Part shown: positions 1 to 13,857 of the stretch, one piece after another
Numbering within the stretch: position 1 is the stretch's first letter
Layout of the letters: the number at the start of each line of letters is the position of its first letter
Assembly (NCBI RefSeq): GCF_018691265.1
Contig: NW_024881303.1
Span: 14,129,777-14,193,776, forward strand
Reading direction: 5' to 3'
Length of the DNA: 64,000 bases
Source: Tyto alba
Taxonomy: Eukaryota > Chordata > Aves > Strigiformes > Tytonidae
The notes under the pieces: generated by a model
Seen by the model: only the letters and a program-made list of their open reading frames with translations
What the model was told of the DNA's origin: nothing
Databases searched by the model: none
Translations under genes and position numbers: made by a program

Positions 1-3000
1 AAGAAATTATTTCAGAGGAAGGCCTAATAGTTTCTGGTGTCAACACAATCCAACATAATAATAAAGCTTCCTCACTAAGGCAAGAGCTCCTGACTGCAGG
101 CATTCAACAAGAAAGGTCATTTAAGCAAATTAAATCTGTTTCAAACAGATTCTTATGGTTCTGGTGATTTGAAAAGCATGTTGTGATGCTGAATTCAAGG
201 TATATAATTCAGATGGGTGTTCTATAATACTCTGCATAAAGCACATGAAATGCCTGGTATTTTGATTGTCAAGAAAGCTCAAAGCCTCCACACAAGTACT
301 TCAGAAGCTGCTGCTCACCCCAGCTCTGTGCTGATCACCTGTAATCTATGTGCACTGCACTTTCCTAAAATCCCCTCAAGCTTTATGGAATTGATTAGAA
401 AGAAACGTGTTTTATATTCATTGTCCTGACCATCAGGAGATGAGGTCTCAAAACAAATCTAATAGGACTACAGACAATCTGGGTGGTCATGGAAAAAACC
501 CTTAACTGGTCAGTGCCACGGCTTCCAACCTGTAAAAATGGCCATATTTGTTCTTCCACTCCTTATGCCACCTTTTTAGATTGAGTGCTTTGGCATGAAG
601 CTGCCCTTTCCTACTGGCATGTTGGGTAATTAATGCAATGGGGAACTGATATAAGTTTCCTCTGTGAAACAGTACTACACCGTTACTAGTAATAAAAAGA
701 GCATTTTAACTTAAAAGAAATCTTATTTTGTACAAAATAGAAGCTTTTTTATCTACTGCAGTGCAAGCCATTTCTGTCGATCTATTCTAGAGAGTAAGGT
801 GTTGAGGCAGATGACTACTATTTGCTTTTTAGCTACGTGTTCACAACAAAACCACAACCACACAACAAATCCAATTTATGTCTCTGATCTCCACCTAAAA
901 GATATAATGGCAATTTTAATCAAAACACACGACATCATCATAGACAGGAAGATCAAACATGTTGCAGTCTTATGTTCTTTTAAAGTCTTTTAACATAAGA
1001 CTGGTGTATTTCTCCATATGTAATTGAAAAAAACTAGCTTGCTTTTCCATATAAGTTTTTTCCTGTTTATAACTGCTCTGTTTTCAGACACAGCTCAAGA
1101 TTGTCAAGGGGTCTTCATAATAATTAAAAGGAAAGAGGGACTGATTAAAATGAAGATGTGATTGAGCTTAATCTGATATTGATCTGTAAGACTTTAGGTA
1201 TGAACAATGTATGCTCTTTTTTAAAGTCACTTTCAGATTGCTTGAGAAGGCACAAGAATCTTGTGATAGAAAGTGTCAACCATTTATTAGAAAAAAAAAA
1301 AAATTCCCATCAGATTTTTGTATTTAAAACTATCTCCCCATCTCAAAGAGGGTAAGAAGGGAAATCTGAAGGAACATCTGAGATACAGAATGACTTTTCT
1401 ATGAGAAGCAATAATCAAGGACTTTTCAATACAGAAATGAGATGACCGAGGGGAATTTGAAAGAATTGGAAATCAAGTCGAAGCAGCAGTCGGAGAAGAT
1501 GAACGATTTCTTCTATTATAAGAATTTAGACTCCAAACTAGCAGAAGGCAGTCTCAAAACACACAGAATGAGATGGTTTTCACACAATATAGGTTTAATT
1601 CATTGCTATAGGATGTTTCAGACATAAAAGAAAACAAGAACAATCAATTCTACAGTGTGAAAACTCAGAGAGCACCATTGCTGGGAATTGTGATAAAGCA
1701 GTTTGCTGTGCTTTCATATTCTTGTTTTTTAAAGGCATACTGGTCACTGCCGGGGGTGTCAAATTTGTCTAGAAATGGGCTGAAACTGGAATGGCTATTA
1801 CCTGATAGCCTCTCACTCCAACACTCCCACTCTGGCAGGATGCTTGTTTTGCTCCTGGCCCATGTCAGCCTCTCCAGGAGCAGTTGTTCCAGGAGAGCCT
1901 GTACGCATAGGCAGGTCCACCATTCTCATCGGTGACACCACTAGACGAGGTTTCCAAATAAACACAGCGGGACTGCTCATGTGTGTGATACAGCCACATA
2001 AAATGTGCCTTCACAATCAGAAAGGAGCCCTGAATGTTAACGTTTAAAAACAAACGCCATTACGCAAGACAAATGTACCCCACCATATTTCTTTGAACTT
2101 ATGGTACACAGAGTCAGTAAGGATTTCTGTGACTGTGAGAAGAATAACTTCAGTTTTCTAAAGCACGGAATAAATCATCTTATTCTAATTACTTTGTTCT
2201 TCCTAATACCAACAGTACATGAGAATGTATTGGCTGTTTCTATAGAAACCAGAAGTGCAAGTAGCTCCACCAATTTCTACAGCCTTTTTTCATATTTATA
2301 TGCTATCAAGAGACAAATTCATTAGGTCTCCTAAACACATGCTACTTAAAATGACTGCACCTCATCTGAAAAAAATTGCAATAGAATGTTTCCAAGGAAA
2401 CAAATGCACTGCACCTTCACTCTAAATTTATTATTTTTTCTTTAAACTGTGGTTTAATGACTTAATCTTATTTCTTTATAAACGCAAGTATGGAGAAATA
2501 GCTCAACAACATAAAGAGAATCTCTTTCATTTTTTTTCTCTTTAAGCATAAAGCTATAGATGATACTTGCAATTTTGTAGCTAAACAATATTCAATCCAG
2601 AGTAATAAACGAAGATGGGGAAAAAAAACCCTGTTGTTACTCTGCCTTGGCCTCTGTTAATAATACAAATTCTGCCATGCTTTTCTAGACTAATGCTCAA
2701 AATAACTGCTTCCACCATTTTTCTAGTTAATTTGTTCTATAGCTTCTAAGACCTCCATTTCAAATATGGGACTTTTGTGTACATCTTCAAATCTAAGTTT
2801 TCCTTAAATTTGTCTATTACTCCAACAGATTGACTTTCTATACATCTTTTTTGAAACCTTCCTTATGTCCTGACAAAATTTTGTTATTAATCCGAAAAAG
2901 CTGGACCTTTGTATTCATTTGTACTCTTCCCACTTCTAATAAGTCACTGCTAATTTTTCTGCATGATATTCTATTCCTTTTAAAAAAAAAAAAAAAAATT

Positions 3001-6000
3001 GATTGTGCTAGCACAATACTTTCTGTAACTAACAATTTTTAAAAATTAAATAATAAATGTTGTATCCATTTGGAGCTGTGCCTGAAGCACTTCACTAAAT
3101 TCCTCCCAGTCAATTTCCTTTCTCAGGATCTCCTCTTTAGCTAGTTTTCTCATTTTACAATATCTAGTTAGTTCCTGCCTTCTCCAGCTTCTCTAATTGC
3201 TCTATCAAAGTCCAAAATCATAGAGTGATATTAAGTACACTTCATACAATGAAACTTTGCTTAATTCCTAATATTCTTTTTTTTTATATATATATAATTT
3301 CACTTATTCCTATATCTGTAACTGATCTTTCCTTCAAAGTCTGTTCTGTGGCTGTGTCAGGTCATACCACTGGGTCTCCACTACCTGATGCCTTTCCTCT
3401 CTTTCCCTCCTTGTTCAACATAAGCAGTGGATTTGCATTTATGGACGTCTAAGAGGTTTAAATATTGCTTAAAGATCAGAGCCACAGCCCTGTCATCTTC
3501 CACTTATTCCTTCTCCACATTACTGCACGGTGCTTCTTCAGGACTTGCTGTTCTGACGGCTGTAGCAGATCACTATTGCCAAAGCTCCAAAGGGCCTCAG
3601 TGGCTCAAGACAGAATACATGCACATCAACAGACAAGAGATCAAAAACAGAGTACATCCATCAGCTGAATAAATTATTCCTCTATTTTTAACAGTCAAAA
3701 AAAATGTTAGTGATCTCCCTACCTTTAGAATTCCTTGCATTTTTGTATGCACATGCTAAAGAACCAGTTCCTGAATGCTTACAAAATGTTGAGTTTCATC
3801 AATCAGAATGCAAATAAAAGGTAAAATATGTAAAACTCAAAAATAATTATATGCATACATTTAGAAAATTTAAACAAATGCATTCAGGTGCAAGTTCTTA
3901 AGTGCTGTATGTCCCTTCAGCAGAGCTAACAGCATCCCTGCTTTACACTATGCAAACCTTGCTGACACGTGTAAACCAATCTTTTCAATTCATATTGACA
4001 ATTCACTCATGATATAAGGAACTTTAGCTCCTTTAAAAGCATTATCAGTACAAGACAGTTACAGTTGTAGTCTTGTTCTGATATTATATCTGTGTAAGCT
4101 TAGAAACCCATACTAAAAAGAAAAAAAAAAAATATCTGCAGTCATTTTATTTTGAGAACACAATAAAGTCCTTATTGCTGAGCTAAAGGATACAAATCTC
4201 TACCCTTTGTTCTCTTTGTTATTTCAAGGAATATTAAAATTTCAGGTAGAATAAGTGGTTGGAATATATATTGTCTCCTGTCTGAAAAGATAATGTACAT
4301 CAGCCACAACAAAGAGTGACTGTAATTCAACTGGCTTGTGCTGAACATCTTAAGAAATTCTTCCACAGCTCATAGAAATGAAATACTTCTAAAATACGTA
4401 ACTACTTTAAGGTCTCAGTGTTATTGCACAATTATTTTTACAGGGCATTTTGCACAGTTTTTCTAGGTCCACCTCTGAGGTCCAAAGATCCCATGGGGGC
4501 TGTTCAATAACATTCTCTCTCTTTGGTCAACAACACAGAGATTTTTAAATTTTTTTTTAAACCTAACAGCTCACTTCCAAGTTTTCTGGTCTTTTCATAA
4601 AGTCTCCATAAACATTCTCCAAATGTTTCATAAATTTAATCAATCTGTCATACACCAATATAAGATCTCCAGAATAATCTCTTCGCCAGAGACACAAAAC
4701 TGGGTTTACTACAAACAGAAAGAAATATCACTATAATAAATCTCTACATGCTATTCAACTGACTCTTTTATTCTTTTTTTTTTTTTTTTCAGGCTTTGAT
4801 TACTTGTCTCTAGTTTTGAGATGCCTGTATACTTTATATTTCACTGAGCAGTTAACAGGTATTCCATCCATTCATTTCTCTGAAGTATATATTGTTTAGC
4901 TTTATCTTGAAGCTTTTAAATCCCTTACTGTTCTTTCATTCATTACCTTGCTCAATACCCAATGCTACATTTAAAATCATTTTGCCTATCTGCTCAACAG
5001 AACAGGGATTGAAATAAATGTCTTTCAACATTCCTCCTTTTTCTTTTGATATCTGCCAGGCTGCCTCAAATCTATCTCCATACATTTTCTCTGGGACTTA
5101 GAAATCCAATTTTTATACCACATTCAATACATGAATAAATATTAGTAATTTATGCTCATAAATTTATGCTCATGTTAAAAATTAGTTGCCCATCAAAATC
5201 AAAGAGAGATTTCAGAAGTACTAATTTGGAAATATAACACTATCAGCTATTCTATGTCATTTTCCACCAGCAGAAAGCACCAATGTGGCACACTGGCATA
5301 AAGCAGCCTATTTCAACCACTGCATGTACGTGTAATTGGACAATATTTTTGTTATTAGTCATTCTCTCTGTCCCTGTGATACTTAATGCTTTGCTCTGAA
5401 TTTCCAGCAAAAAGTCCCTCATTTCCTGATCTACAATTACCATTTTGCCTCACATACTTAAATTTTAGATGTGCAGGCAGATAGCCTGTTAAAACACAGG
5501 AGTACATCCTAAAGAACGCTCTGAAATTGAATTACCAGCGAGTGTTGAAATTGAGTTTTCAATGTGCAATGAGTAACAAGATTCAAGCTCTTGATTTAGG
5601 GTGCTCACTCTATTGACAAAATAAGCTGCAAAGCCTGAAAAGGCTAGCAGGAATATGATGATGGGAAGAAAAAGAATCATTAGTTCACCCACACATTGTC
5701 CCAAGCTGAATGACAGGTTAGGACACTTGAAAAAACAGTCAAAACCGGAAAATACTGTAATTAATTAGGATTAAAGTACTTTAAAGATATTAAGGTTGTT
5801 TGCATCAAAACTGAAACAAAGTGGCAAGAGGCCTCAGACATCTATTTCAGCTAAGAGCAAATGCCACTTGTTAGAACAGGATACATTTCAAAATATTGAT
5901 CAGGATACTTCATCCAATCTTGAATATGGTCATAATGGGGTAAGATGGAAGAGATAGAAAGTGTGCTGTCTGCCTTCTGAATAAAGATAACAATATAAGC

Positions 6001-9000
6001 TGAAAGCAGGAATACCCAAAGAATCCATTGAAATGATGTTGATAATTCATCCCTAACCAACATACTGTTCTGTGGCTGAGAGTTTGAAATGTAACTACGT
6101 TATTTTGCAGTAATAATGTATAGGTGATAATCGCCTTTCTGCAAGAAGAAACCATAAAAAATCAAATTGGAGTTTGATATTTTTCCCCTTTTCTCCACTC
6201 AGCTATGGCCTTCCACATTCATTTAGTACACACATAAAGTTCTTCAAATTTCAAAACCAATACAAATGTAGGTGTCTAACAGTCTACACCTATTACTGAG
6301 CTACTATTACCTCAGATGGGGAAAAAAAAGATCAAAGGATAATAAATGCTCCCCCTTTTGGAAATGTTTCAAAGTAAGACAGTAAACCACAATGTTGCTC
6401 TAGACAATCACATTACAATCAAAATTATGGTTTTCAAATGAGCAAACATCTCAAAAAAGCAACCAACCAAAAAAAAAAAAAAAACAAGGAACAACATCTG
6501 TTACCAGGCTAAACCAAATCCTTCCACTTTCAAATGTGATTAGACACTGCTCATTACTAAAATTAATATTCCTCGTGTGCTACTTGATTGGTTAGCTTTT
6601 CAAATGGTAAAGTTCTGCATGAATATAATTGTTTCCTAATGAACAAAGCAGGTAACAGCTTCTAAAATCTTCCAGAGAGAACCCAGTACAGCATCTGTAC
6701 AAAAGAAACAGTCTGGAGTTTTTGTTTTACAAAGCCTACAACATGTCCTATTTTACCTGTCAGAATACACATTCATTCACTTATTTATTCTCTCAGAAAG
6801 TAAATTATTTCCCTGTAACATTGTGGGGTGTTTCCCTTATCTCTTCAATAGCATCAGTTTGTGGAAATAGAGTTACACACGATATTTCTAAGCACTGAAG
6901 TGACCTGCAGCTACAGAGACAACCACTGTCTGCATTTCCTCAGTGACCAACAGCTCTTCAAGGCAGGTTCCAAGGCCAGAGCTTCAGCATTGCAAAAATG
7001 AGTATATTGAGATAAAAATGCATTCTTCTGCTAGTCTCATTTTTGCTGTATACATAGCATCCTGGCCACAGAATGCACTGCTTTTCGAGAAATCATGTCA
7101 TAAGATGGGATCAAAGGATGTCACAGCACATAATGTTGTGACATGTTGCACACAACAGCAATACTCTCAGTCAAAAAGAAAAAATTTGTAATGTAACAAT
7201 TGTGAGTACCATCGACTTCTGCAACAGTATTAAAAGTGGACAGGGAATGGCCCATGGAAAGACAAATACCCCATTATTCCCATTTGAAAAAAAAAAAAAC
7301 ATTACCCAGATCAGTAATCATGGAAGCAAAAAAACACAGTTGGGCAGTAAAGCATAAATATACACTAAAATACTGTTTGAAACTCATTAAGATAATTTAA
7401 TCCCTATTTAGTAGAAAACATGAGGGCTGTTTTAGATTGAACGTGTAGTCAAACTAATAACATGTTAAGTATTCATGTTCCTCTTCTACATAGATGTTAA
7501 TGGTTTTTACAGTGCCTGTCCTCTGGAAATGAATAATAGATGTTGTCATCTAAAGCTTGAACTAATGGCTCTGCATGCAGACACACACACAGCACTTAGA
7601 TGTCATTCCCTGCAAACTACAGAAAGGTGATCCCAAGTGTAACTATTGTTTCTTATTACTGTGCTGTGGTAAAGTACTGAAAACTGCAGTTTTCCTGTGC
7701 AATTTTGCCAGACATAGTTTAGACAAAAGTTACTGTATCAGAACGTCATCTCAAGCAAGGCTACTGGGAGTCATAATTACAGAAGATATGAATGGGTGGG
7801 CTATTAAAGACTAAAGTTTATCAGTATGGGTTTGCTTCTTTGCCTTCTTACAACGTCTTTTACAAAGGCCAATACCTCACAAATTGCAAATTGCCCCTTA
7901 TCTTTTCAAGTTCTAGTGCTATCTCCATATCAATACATTTGTCTGCTCCTCACTGCAATAATGCTTCATGTAAACTATGTTCTACACCTCTCTGCTTGCC
8001 TTCTCCCTGTTCCAGCAACACCATTCACTGGTGAAGGACACCTGTTTCCTCTCTACCACTGCTTTTCCGGAACAGTTTCACCAAGAAGACTTTACAAGAC
8101 AGTCAAACCACCCCCTGGCAGTGAGAAACTTCAGTCTTTTATCATAGAGATGCATATATTTCTGTAGGAGGCATCTGTTGAGGAACAGCAAGCTAAGTTG
8201 GTTGGTAATATTTGGAATAAAATACTGCATGATACCTCATCTGGTACCAAGGGAAAGCACTGTTGAAACTGACATTTCATAAGGGGGGAAAAAGGTCCAA
8301 GAACAGCCTTTTTCAAGCCATTTGTCTTGGTGACACCATAACATCGTTCAAAGATAAAACCAAAATACCAGGAATTGGCAGAGATACTGACAGTAGGAGA
8401 GCATCAGACTCAGGAGATGACTCAGAACTAACTTATCTAGCACAAGCATTAACATCTGTGATTTAGCCCCTTAACTCTACTTGGGTCAATGCCAATTTTG
8501 CATAGTCCTCAGGTCTTGACATCACAATCTCTGGTATCAGAACTGCTGGAAAAAAAAAAATTACTCAAGCATAACCCTTGCAATGTAAATATCCATTGTA
8601 AAAGAATCTTCTACTTCCTTGAAACTGAAATGCTTTCTCCATTATCAATATTTGAGGTTATCTCCTACCATCTATGGAAGATTTCCAACCACATTCCTCC
8701 ATAAGCGTATCCAGCACAAGCTACCATCAAGACAGGCACATTTTTGCAACACACCACTGGTCATCTGTTACTATAGAACAGAATCAGTTATCGTTTTCCA
8801 TCTGCAGAGACTGGGCACCTCGGGCACATGCAAGCTGGAGGTATTCCCATTTTTGGCATGAACAGGCTCATCAATCACAGTTGATTAAAATCTTGAGAAA
8901 AATCATCATTACAAGATTCACGAAGATAGTCACTCAAAAATACACACAGGTGTAAAATCCATCATAAAGAAACTACAGGGGTGAAGGAACATCTCTGGCT

Positions 9001-10861
9001 TTGTACACAGCTAGACTGTCATTTGACTTTCTGTATAACTACAATATTTACAGGAAATCTTACTGCACCAAGTTGGAAAATCTCAGAATGTCTTGTCACC
9101 TGCATCTGCCATCTTCTCCTTGACTGGGATCAAGTATCTCAAATTTGACACTATAGTCAACGATCTTAAAGCCTTAAAAAGATGATACCCATTTAGTTCC
9201 TGAAGTTCTTTTTAAAGGCAGTTCAACAGACCATGTCATACAATGGCTTCACTATGTTAAAAGGGACAGCTAAGTATCCAATTACAGACTGCACCTCCTC
9301 CCCACAATTAAGGCCTACTGTTATGAAAATCTTAAGAAAGAACAGTTGTATTCCCTACTTCATTTCCATGTTATGAAACCACTGACCCTGCTGTTCAGGA
9401 AAGAAGTCTTCCATCAGTCTTTCTTCTCCAGTCCTCTGCCAGAAAAAAAAATAATGTCTTTGTTCTACAGTAAATTTACAGGGTGACCTCTGATCATCTG
9501 GAATCAACACCCTTTGAACTGGTACTGTTTCCCACTTGTGTGATACATATTTTCATGTTCTATAAGTTGCCTACGCTAGACAGTATACCAAAACCACTTA
9601 CTGACAACACCACAATATTGTATACCAGTGCAAGGCAGGGGAAGGGAGGGAAGAGTTACTGTGTAAAATCTCGTAAAATTTACATAGGTATTTTTTATCA
9701 TAAGGATTTACAATTTTTGCAATCTAAAACTACCATCATCTTCCTTCATAGAACTGTGCTTTGAGTGTCTCTTCATATACTTATGAAGGAAAACTAGCCT
9801 TCATACAAGCATGATGGATGGAATAAATCCCATCACACTTTTTACAAAAGTTTTCATGCTGACACTGTAACTCTGAAATGCACAGTAAATTTATTTTCAG
9901 AGTAACATCAGATTTGGCAGTCTTGATATGTACTTACTAATGTTTTCCTTTTAAGAACTTATTTATGTGAGGGAAGCCTATGGTATAGATGCTAGACAAT
10001 TAAATTATTTTCTCAAACATCAGTGACAAATCCAAAGGAAACTGTGTTTCCTCAATAGATCAACTCCCATAACTCTCCTGTTAGAGCCCTCATACCTGAA
10101 ATTCATCTGCCTACATCTCTCACCTATTGTTCTTAGTATGTCAAAGCCAGAGACAAAGTTTGGATAAGCAATCTTATATTTTTCAGATCCCTTCTGTCAC
10201 CCTCAAGAGCAAACAGATGGCTAACTATAATGACTAGGATCTACCCACATAGAAATGCAAAGGAAAACAAAGAACTACTCACTTTACAATCACTGCTGCT
10301 CGAGCTGTTCTACGCATGAGGATGTTGGCTTGCCTTATGCTTCTGCTGGCAGAGTACAGCACTGGTATTACCTGAGCTCTGAATGGCAGCTGGGAGCACA
10401 CTGTTCTTCACAGTTTACAATAAAGGCAGAGGTTATATATGCCTCTCTGTGGCCCTTCATGAATGTAAAAATTACTCCAGGCTTCTACACAAAAGGTACA
10501 GGTACTCACATTCTGATCCACACGTAACAGCTTGAAGAGCAAGTTAGCTGTACTGCTTCCTAGTACACAACTGCTTTTCACAATCCTCAAGTGAACTGTT
10601 GGCTTTATTTAATTCAACTATATGTTACTTGTATATACATAAAAAACAAAATAATATTTTTTGTATACAATGTTCTTCCTTGTGCTTCAAAAACATTACA
10701 GAGGTTCATATAAACAAATGGCAACACAATCAATGACAAATGCAAAATACCTCAGAACATCATTTCACTGAAAGATCAGTACATATAGCAGCTTAGTAAT
10801 GCACAGCACATCCAACCTAGGAAACATTCTAAAAGAGAAAGAGAAAAAAGGTTTCCATTAC
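1..10861 (-). other. WDR25: WDR25 intron 4 (partial), no gene recognised
   Basis: AT-rich intron with A- and T-runs (for example T at 4774-4789 and A near 6470-6484). A slightly GC-richer stretch at about 1740-2050 is noted in the findings. A short direct repeat (AATTTATGCTCAT twice) is near 5148-5172. No further WDR25 exon, RNA gene or recognisable mobile element was found. Confidence 0.8.
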
Positions 10862-10992
10862 CTTAGAAGTCCTTATATCCCAAGCTTTAACGTCAGGGCT
10901 GAACCCTCCACTAATGACAATATTTGATTCTGTAGGGTGGAACTTCAGCGCGCTAATTCTAAATTCATTTTTGCTGCTAAATATCGGCTTCC
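10862..10992 (-). CDS. WDR25: WDR25 exon 4: WD blade 3
   Basis: This 131-nt coding exon is too short to appear as a simple ATG-started frame. In frame with exon 3 it encodes a stretch containing FRISALKFHPTESN and ISGGFSPDVKAWDIRTSK, a textbook WD blade ending (the mammalian equivalent as I recall it is GGFSSEMKAWDIRTGK). The acceptor is TTTATTCTAG (AG at 10994-10993) and the donor is AAG|GTAATG (GT at 10861-10860). The exon exits in phase 0 after codon 332. Exons encoding the rest of the propeller, about 200 residues in mammals, were looked for between 1 and 10860 on the minus strand and not recognised, so they should lie to the left of the window. Confidence 0.94.
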
Positions 10993-13209
10993 CTAGAATA
11001 AAGCAAGAAGTGGAGATTAAAATTTGAGCAGATAATGAAATATGCTATTCATTTCAACCTAGTTTCAAAAATATCAAGGTTGTCAACGGTGAACATGTTT
11101 ACATTAACACGTTTCAAGTACTTGAGGCTACTCTGCTTTACTGAAAATACAGGACTGAATTCACTAACTTCTATCTACGTGAAACTGCTTCTGCTCAGGG
11201 GCCTCTGTACCGCTGACTGCTTCCTACTGAAAGGAGAGAACAAGTGGTCTCCCACACTAAGAAGAGGAGCTCCACCAGGGTCTCAGTTGAGTTGACATGC
11301 AGGACTAAATCTACAAATCTAATGATTGAATGTTTCTCTACAGAGAAGCCATAATCTTTCTTTCAGTGGGATAAAAATAACTAGAACAAAATATTGCCTG
11401 TACAGAAATACCACGTTTCAAACTATACTACAACTCTTGAGTTGTTTACTTATCTTTCTGTGAAGGTAAAAGTGAAACTTCATCTTGAAAGTAGGAAATA
11501 ATTTGCATACCATATTATGAAGGCAATAGCTATTCCCATGGATACAACTGTTTCCAACATTTAATTGTGTACACTAATCTCTGCAGGATCCCGTGGTTAG
11601 TATCAATTGGATTGTCAACACTTTAGAGGGCAACAGAATTCAGTGAGGTTAATTTATAGGACTTTTCCACAATACGTTGCTTCCTTTCATCCTAACAAAC
11701 TCATCATATTAATGTACTATCACTGAAATACAATTTTTGGAACAGCAGCATGGACCAAGATATATACATCTGCTCAGTTTCACAATTTCAGCTGTGCTCT
11801 ATATTCTACATATCACATATAAACACCTACATTAAATAAAGTTACTGCTTTAAACCACAGTGAAGAAGGTACTGTGGAAGTAAAAAAACCCAACCCTTAA
11901 AATACTATGACAAAAGCTTCTTAAAATATTCATTAATCTACATTTTCAGCAAGTGAGAGCTGTCTTAAGTTTTCTTAAAACAACTGAAAATACTTTGAGC
12001 TAAAAACCTTAGTGACAGATGCAGATACTTACTGTTAGGTGAGCAATTACTGAAAATCATTCATATAGATTTTTTTTTATGCTTACTTCATGATTTGGAG
12101 CCAATTTATTTTATTTCATCATTAATTCCATTTTCCCCATCTACTGAACTCAACTTACAGAGTCAAGAGGCTAAGACTTGTCAAATTATTTATTTATTCA
12201 TTTTAAAGAAGAGAGAGATGTTCCTTCATCACAAGTGCTCTTCAAGCTAGCAGGGGCAGGGAAAATAGACTGCAGGGGGCATAAGGGAGGAGTGAGTGTT
12301 GTTCTATGTGAACACTGGTTTTTGTAGAGGTCTTCTGTTCTTTCTAAAAATATTCTCTACAGATTACCCATGCAAGATCTAAAGGGCCTCTCTATCACTA
12401 CTGAGTGAAAGACTCAGTACATACATTCCTTCCCCAAAAAGAGGAAAAACTCATAAGGGCAGCAGAGGTTCTCTCTACAACTCACACGCAACAGTGACCA
12501 TCTCTCACTGTGGGAGTTTTCAGTACCCCAACAGCTACAGAAGCAAAAAAAAAAAAAAAAAGACTCCACAAAGAAGAAAGAAATTATTAAAATCATCAGT
12601 TACAGGAGCAACAAGATATTGCTCTCATGTGCACCACTACTAGACATCACTTGCAGGCTTCAGAAAAGCCACATACACATGCATCTTATTCTCATCCAAA
12701 GCACTTGAGAAAATGCTGAATTTCCCCATGGAGGCTCACTAGTCAGTTTAATAGCACTTTGCTCCCAAAGGAATTTGATTCCTACTAGTACCTAGTTTAA
12801 TAAACACTCTGGCAATGTAATCAACAAGTTTTCAATGGTACTGCAGCCACAAATTAGCAAAACTGCAGCCTACCTGCACTAATCCTGTCAAACAGATTTA
12901 TAAAGGATACATCAAGTGGTCACTATTCTCCATAAAGTGTGTTGTCCAAATGACATTAAGCACACACATAAGTGATCCAGTGGAGCTCATCATCTAACCT
13001 TCTGACAAACATTAATTGTTTAACTGGCTTTACAAAAGTATGTTTTTACCTCCACAAGACTTCTGAAAACTGCTTTTTCTATAACACATATATTCTTCTT
13101 GCCATTGTGTTCTCTAGCCGAAGACATGAGAAAGTCAGGTAAGAAAAAAACAAAAAGATGTGCACTAAATTTAAGATGCATTTCATCTACTAACTACAAG
13201 ATCTGTTAC

Positions 13210-13214
13210 CTTAT
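13210..13214 (+). repeat. Target site duplication of the solo LTR, left copy
   Basis: CTTAT directly before the terminal TG of the LTR. The matching copy is at 13853-13857. Confidence 0.6.
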
Positions 13215-13852
13215 TGAAACAAAAAAGGCCCAAACAATAGGCCTCAAACCAAGGTTGACTTCTGAGTGAATTCCCCGACCAGCAACCAGCATCTTATCAG
13301 CAGCATGAAGCAACCAGCATCTTATCAGCATGAAAATGTAACCCTGGGAACAATCCCTGGGAACTATAAGTAAACAATAGGAAGTAACTATAAATCCCAA
13401 ATGTAAAGAAAAACGGAAACTCCTCAGATGTGCCCGGATCCTGGCCAGATCCGGACACGCCTGAGCGAGGCACGTCAATCTACCAGATATCTCCCCTGCA
13501 TTTTGTTTAGACTTGTTTGTTAAACTGTATAACAGCCGGGCCCCCTCCCAGCACAGCCGCAGACCTCCCCTACGAGCGGGCGCCCTGCGTGGGACTTCCC
13601 ATTGCCGGGACAGGCTCTGCGACCCTTCGCTGGGACGGGGCTCCCCAGCTGGTGCACGGGGCGGGGGGGTGGGAAAGTAGGAGGGCAATTGGTGATGTAC
13701 CTTTCTTAATCACTATAGCCAGCTTTATGTAGCAATGACTAGGTGCATTACCTTGCTTATTCTTTCTGCCGCTTTAAACTAAAGTAAAATAAGCCTATTT
13801 CTTTAGCTTGGTGTCTGTGTCCTTTGTGTTAACCCCGTCAACTGGCAAAACA
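13215..13852 (+). mobile_element. Solo LTR of an endogenous retrovirus
   Basis: This 638-bp unit starts TGAAAC, ends AAAACA and is flanked by the 5-bp duplication CTTAT (13210-13214 and 13853-13857). It stands out from AT-rich intron by its GC- and CpG-rich middle (about 13530-13670). It has a TATA-like GTATAAC at 13527-13533, an AATAAG variant polyadenylation signal at 13788-13793, and a T-rich terminal part resembling U5. No internal retroviral sequence adjoins, so it is probably the product of LTR-LTR recombination. The open frames across it are not proteins. It is unrelated in sequence to the LTR at 27829 and, like it, antisense to WDR25. Confidence 0.7.
13281..13330 (+). repeat. 28-bp-period tandem duplication inside the solo LTR
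   Basis: AGCAACCAGCATCTTATCAG and two further bases occur at 13281-13302 and again at 13309-13330, a duplication in the U3 part. Such direct repeats are common in retroviral U3 enhancers. Confidence 0.85.
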
Positions 13853-13857
13853 CTTAT
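13853..13857 (+). repeat. Target site duplication of the solo LTR, right copy
   Basis: CTTAT directly after the terminal CA of the LTR, matching 13210-13214. Confidence 0.6.

Noticed and set aside
4774..4792. T-run followed by CAGG resembling a splice acceptor
   Set aside because: It is on the strand opposite to WDR25 and no coding frame follows; explained by the homopolymer.
7826..8167. 113-codon plus-strand frame
   Set aside because: Leu/Cys/Ser-rich chance frame in pyrimidine-rich intron with no support.
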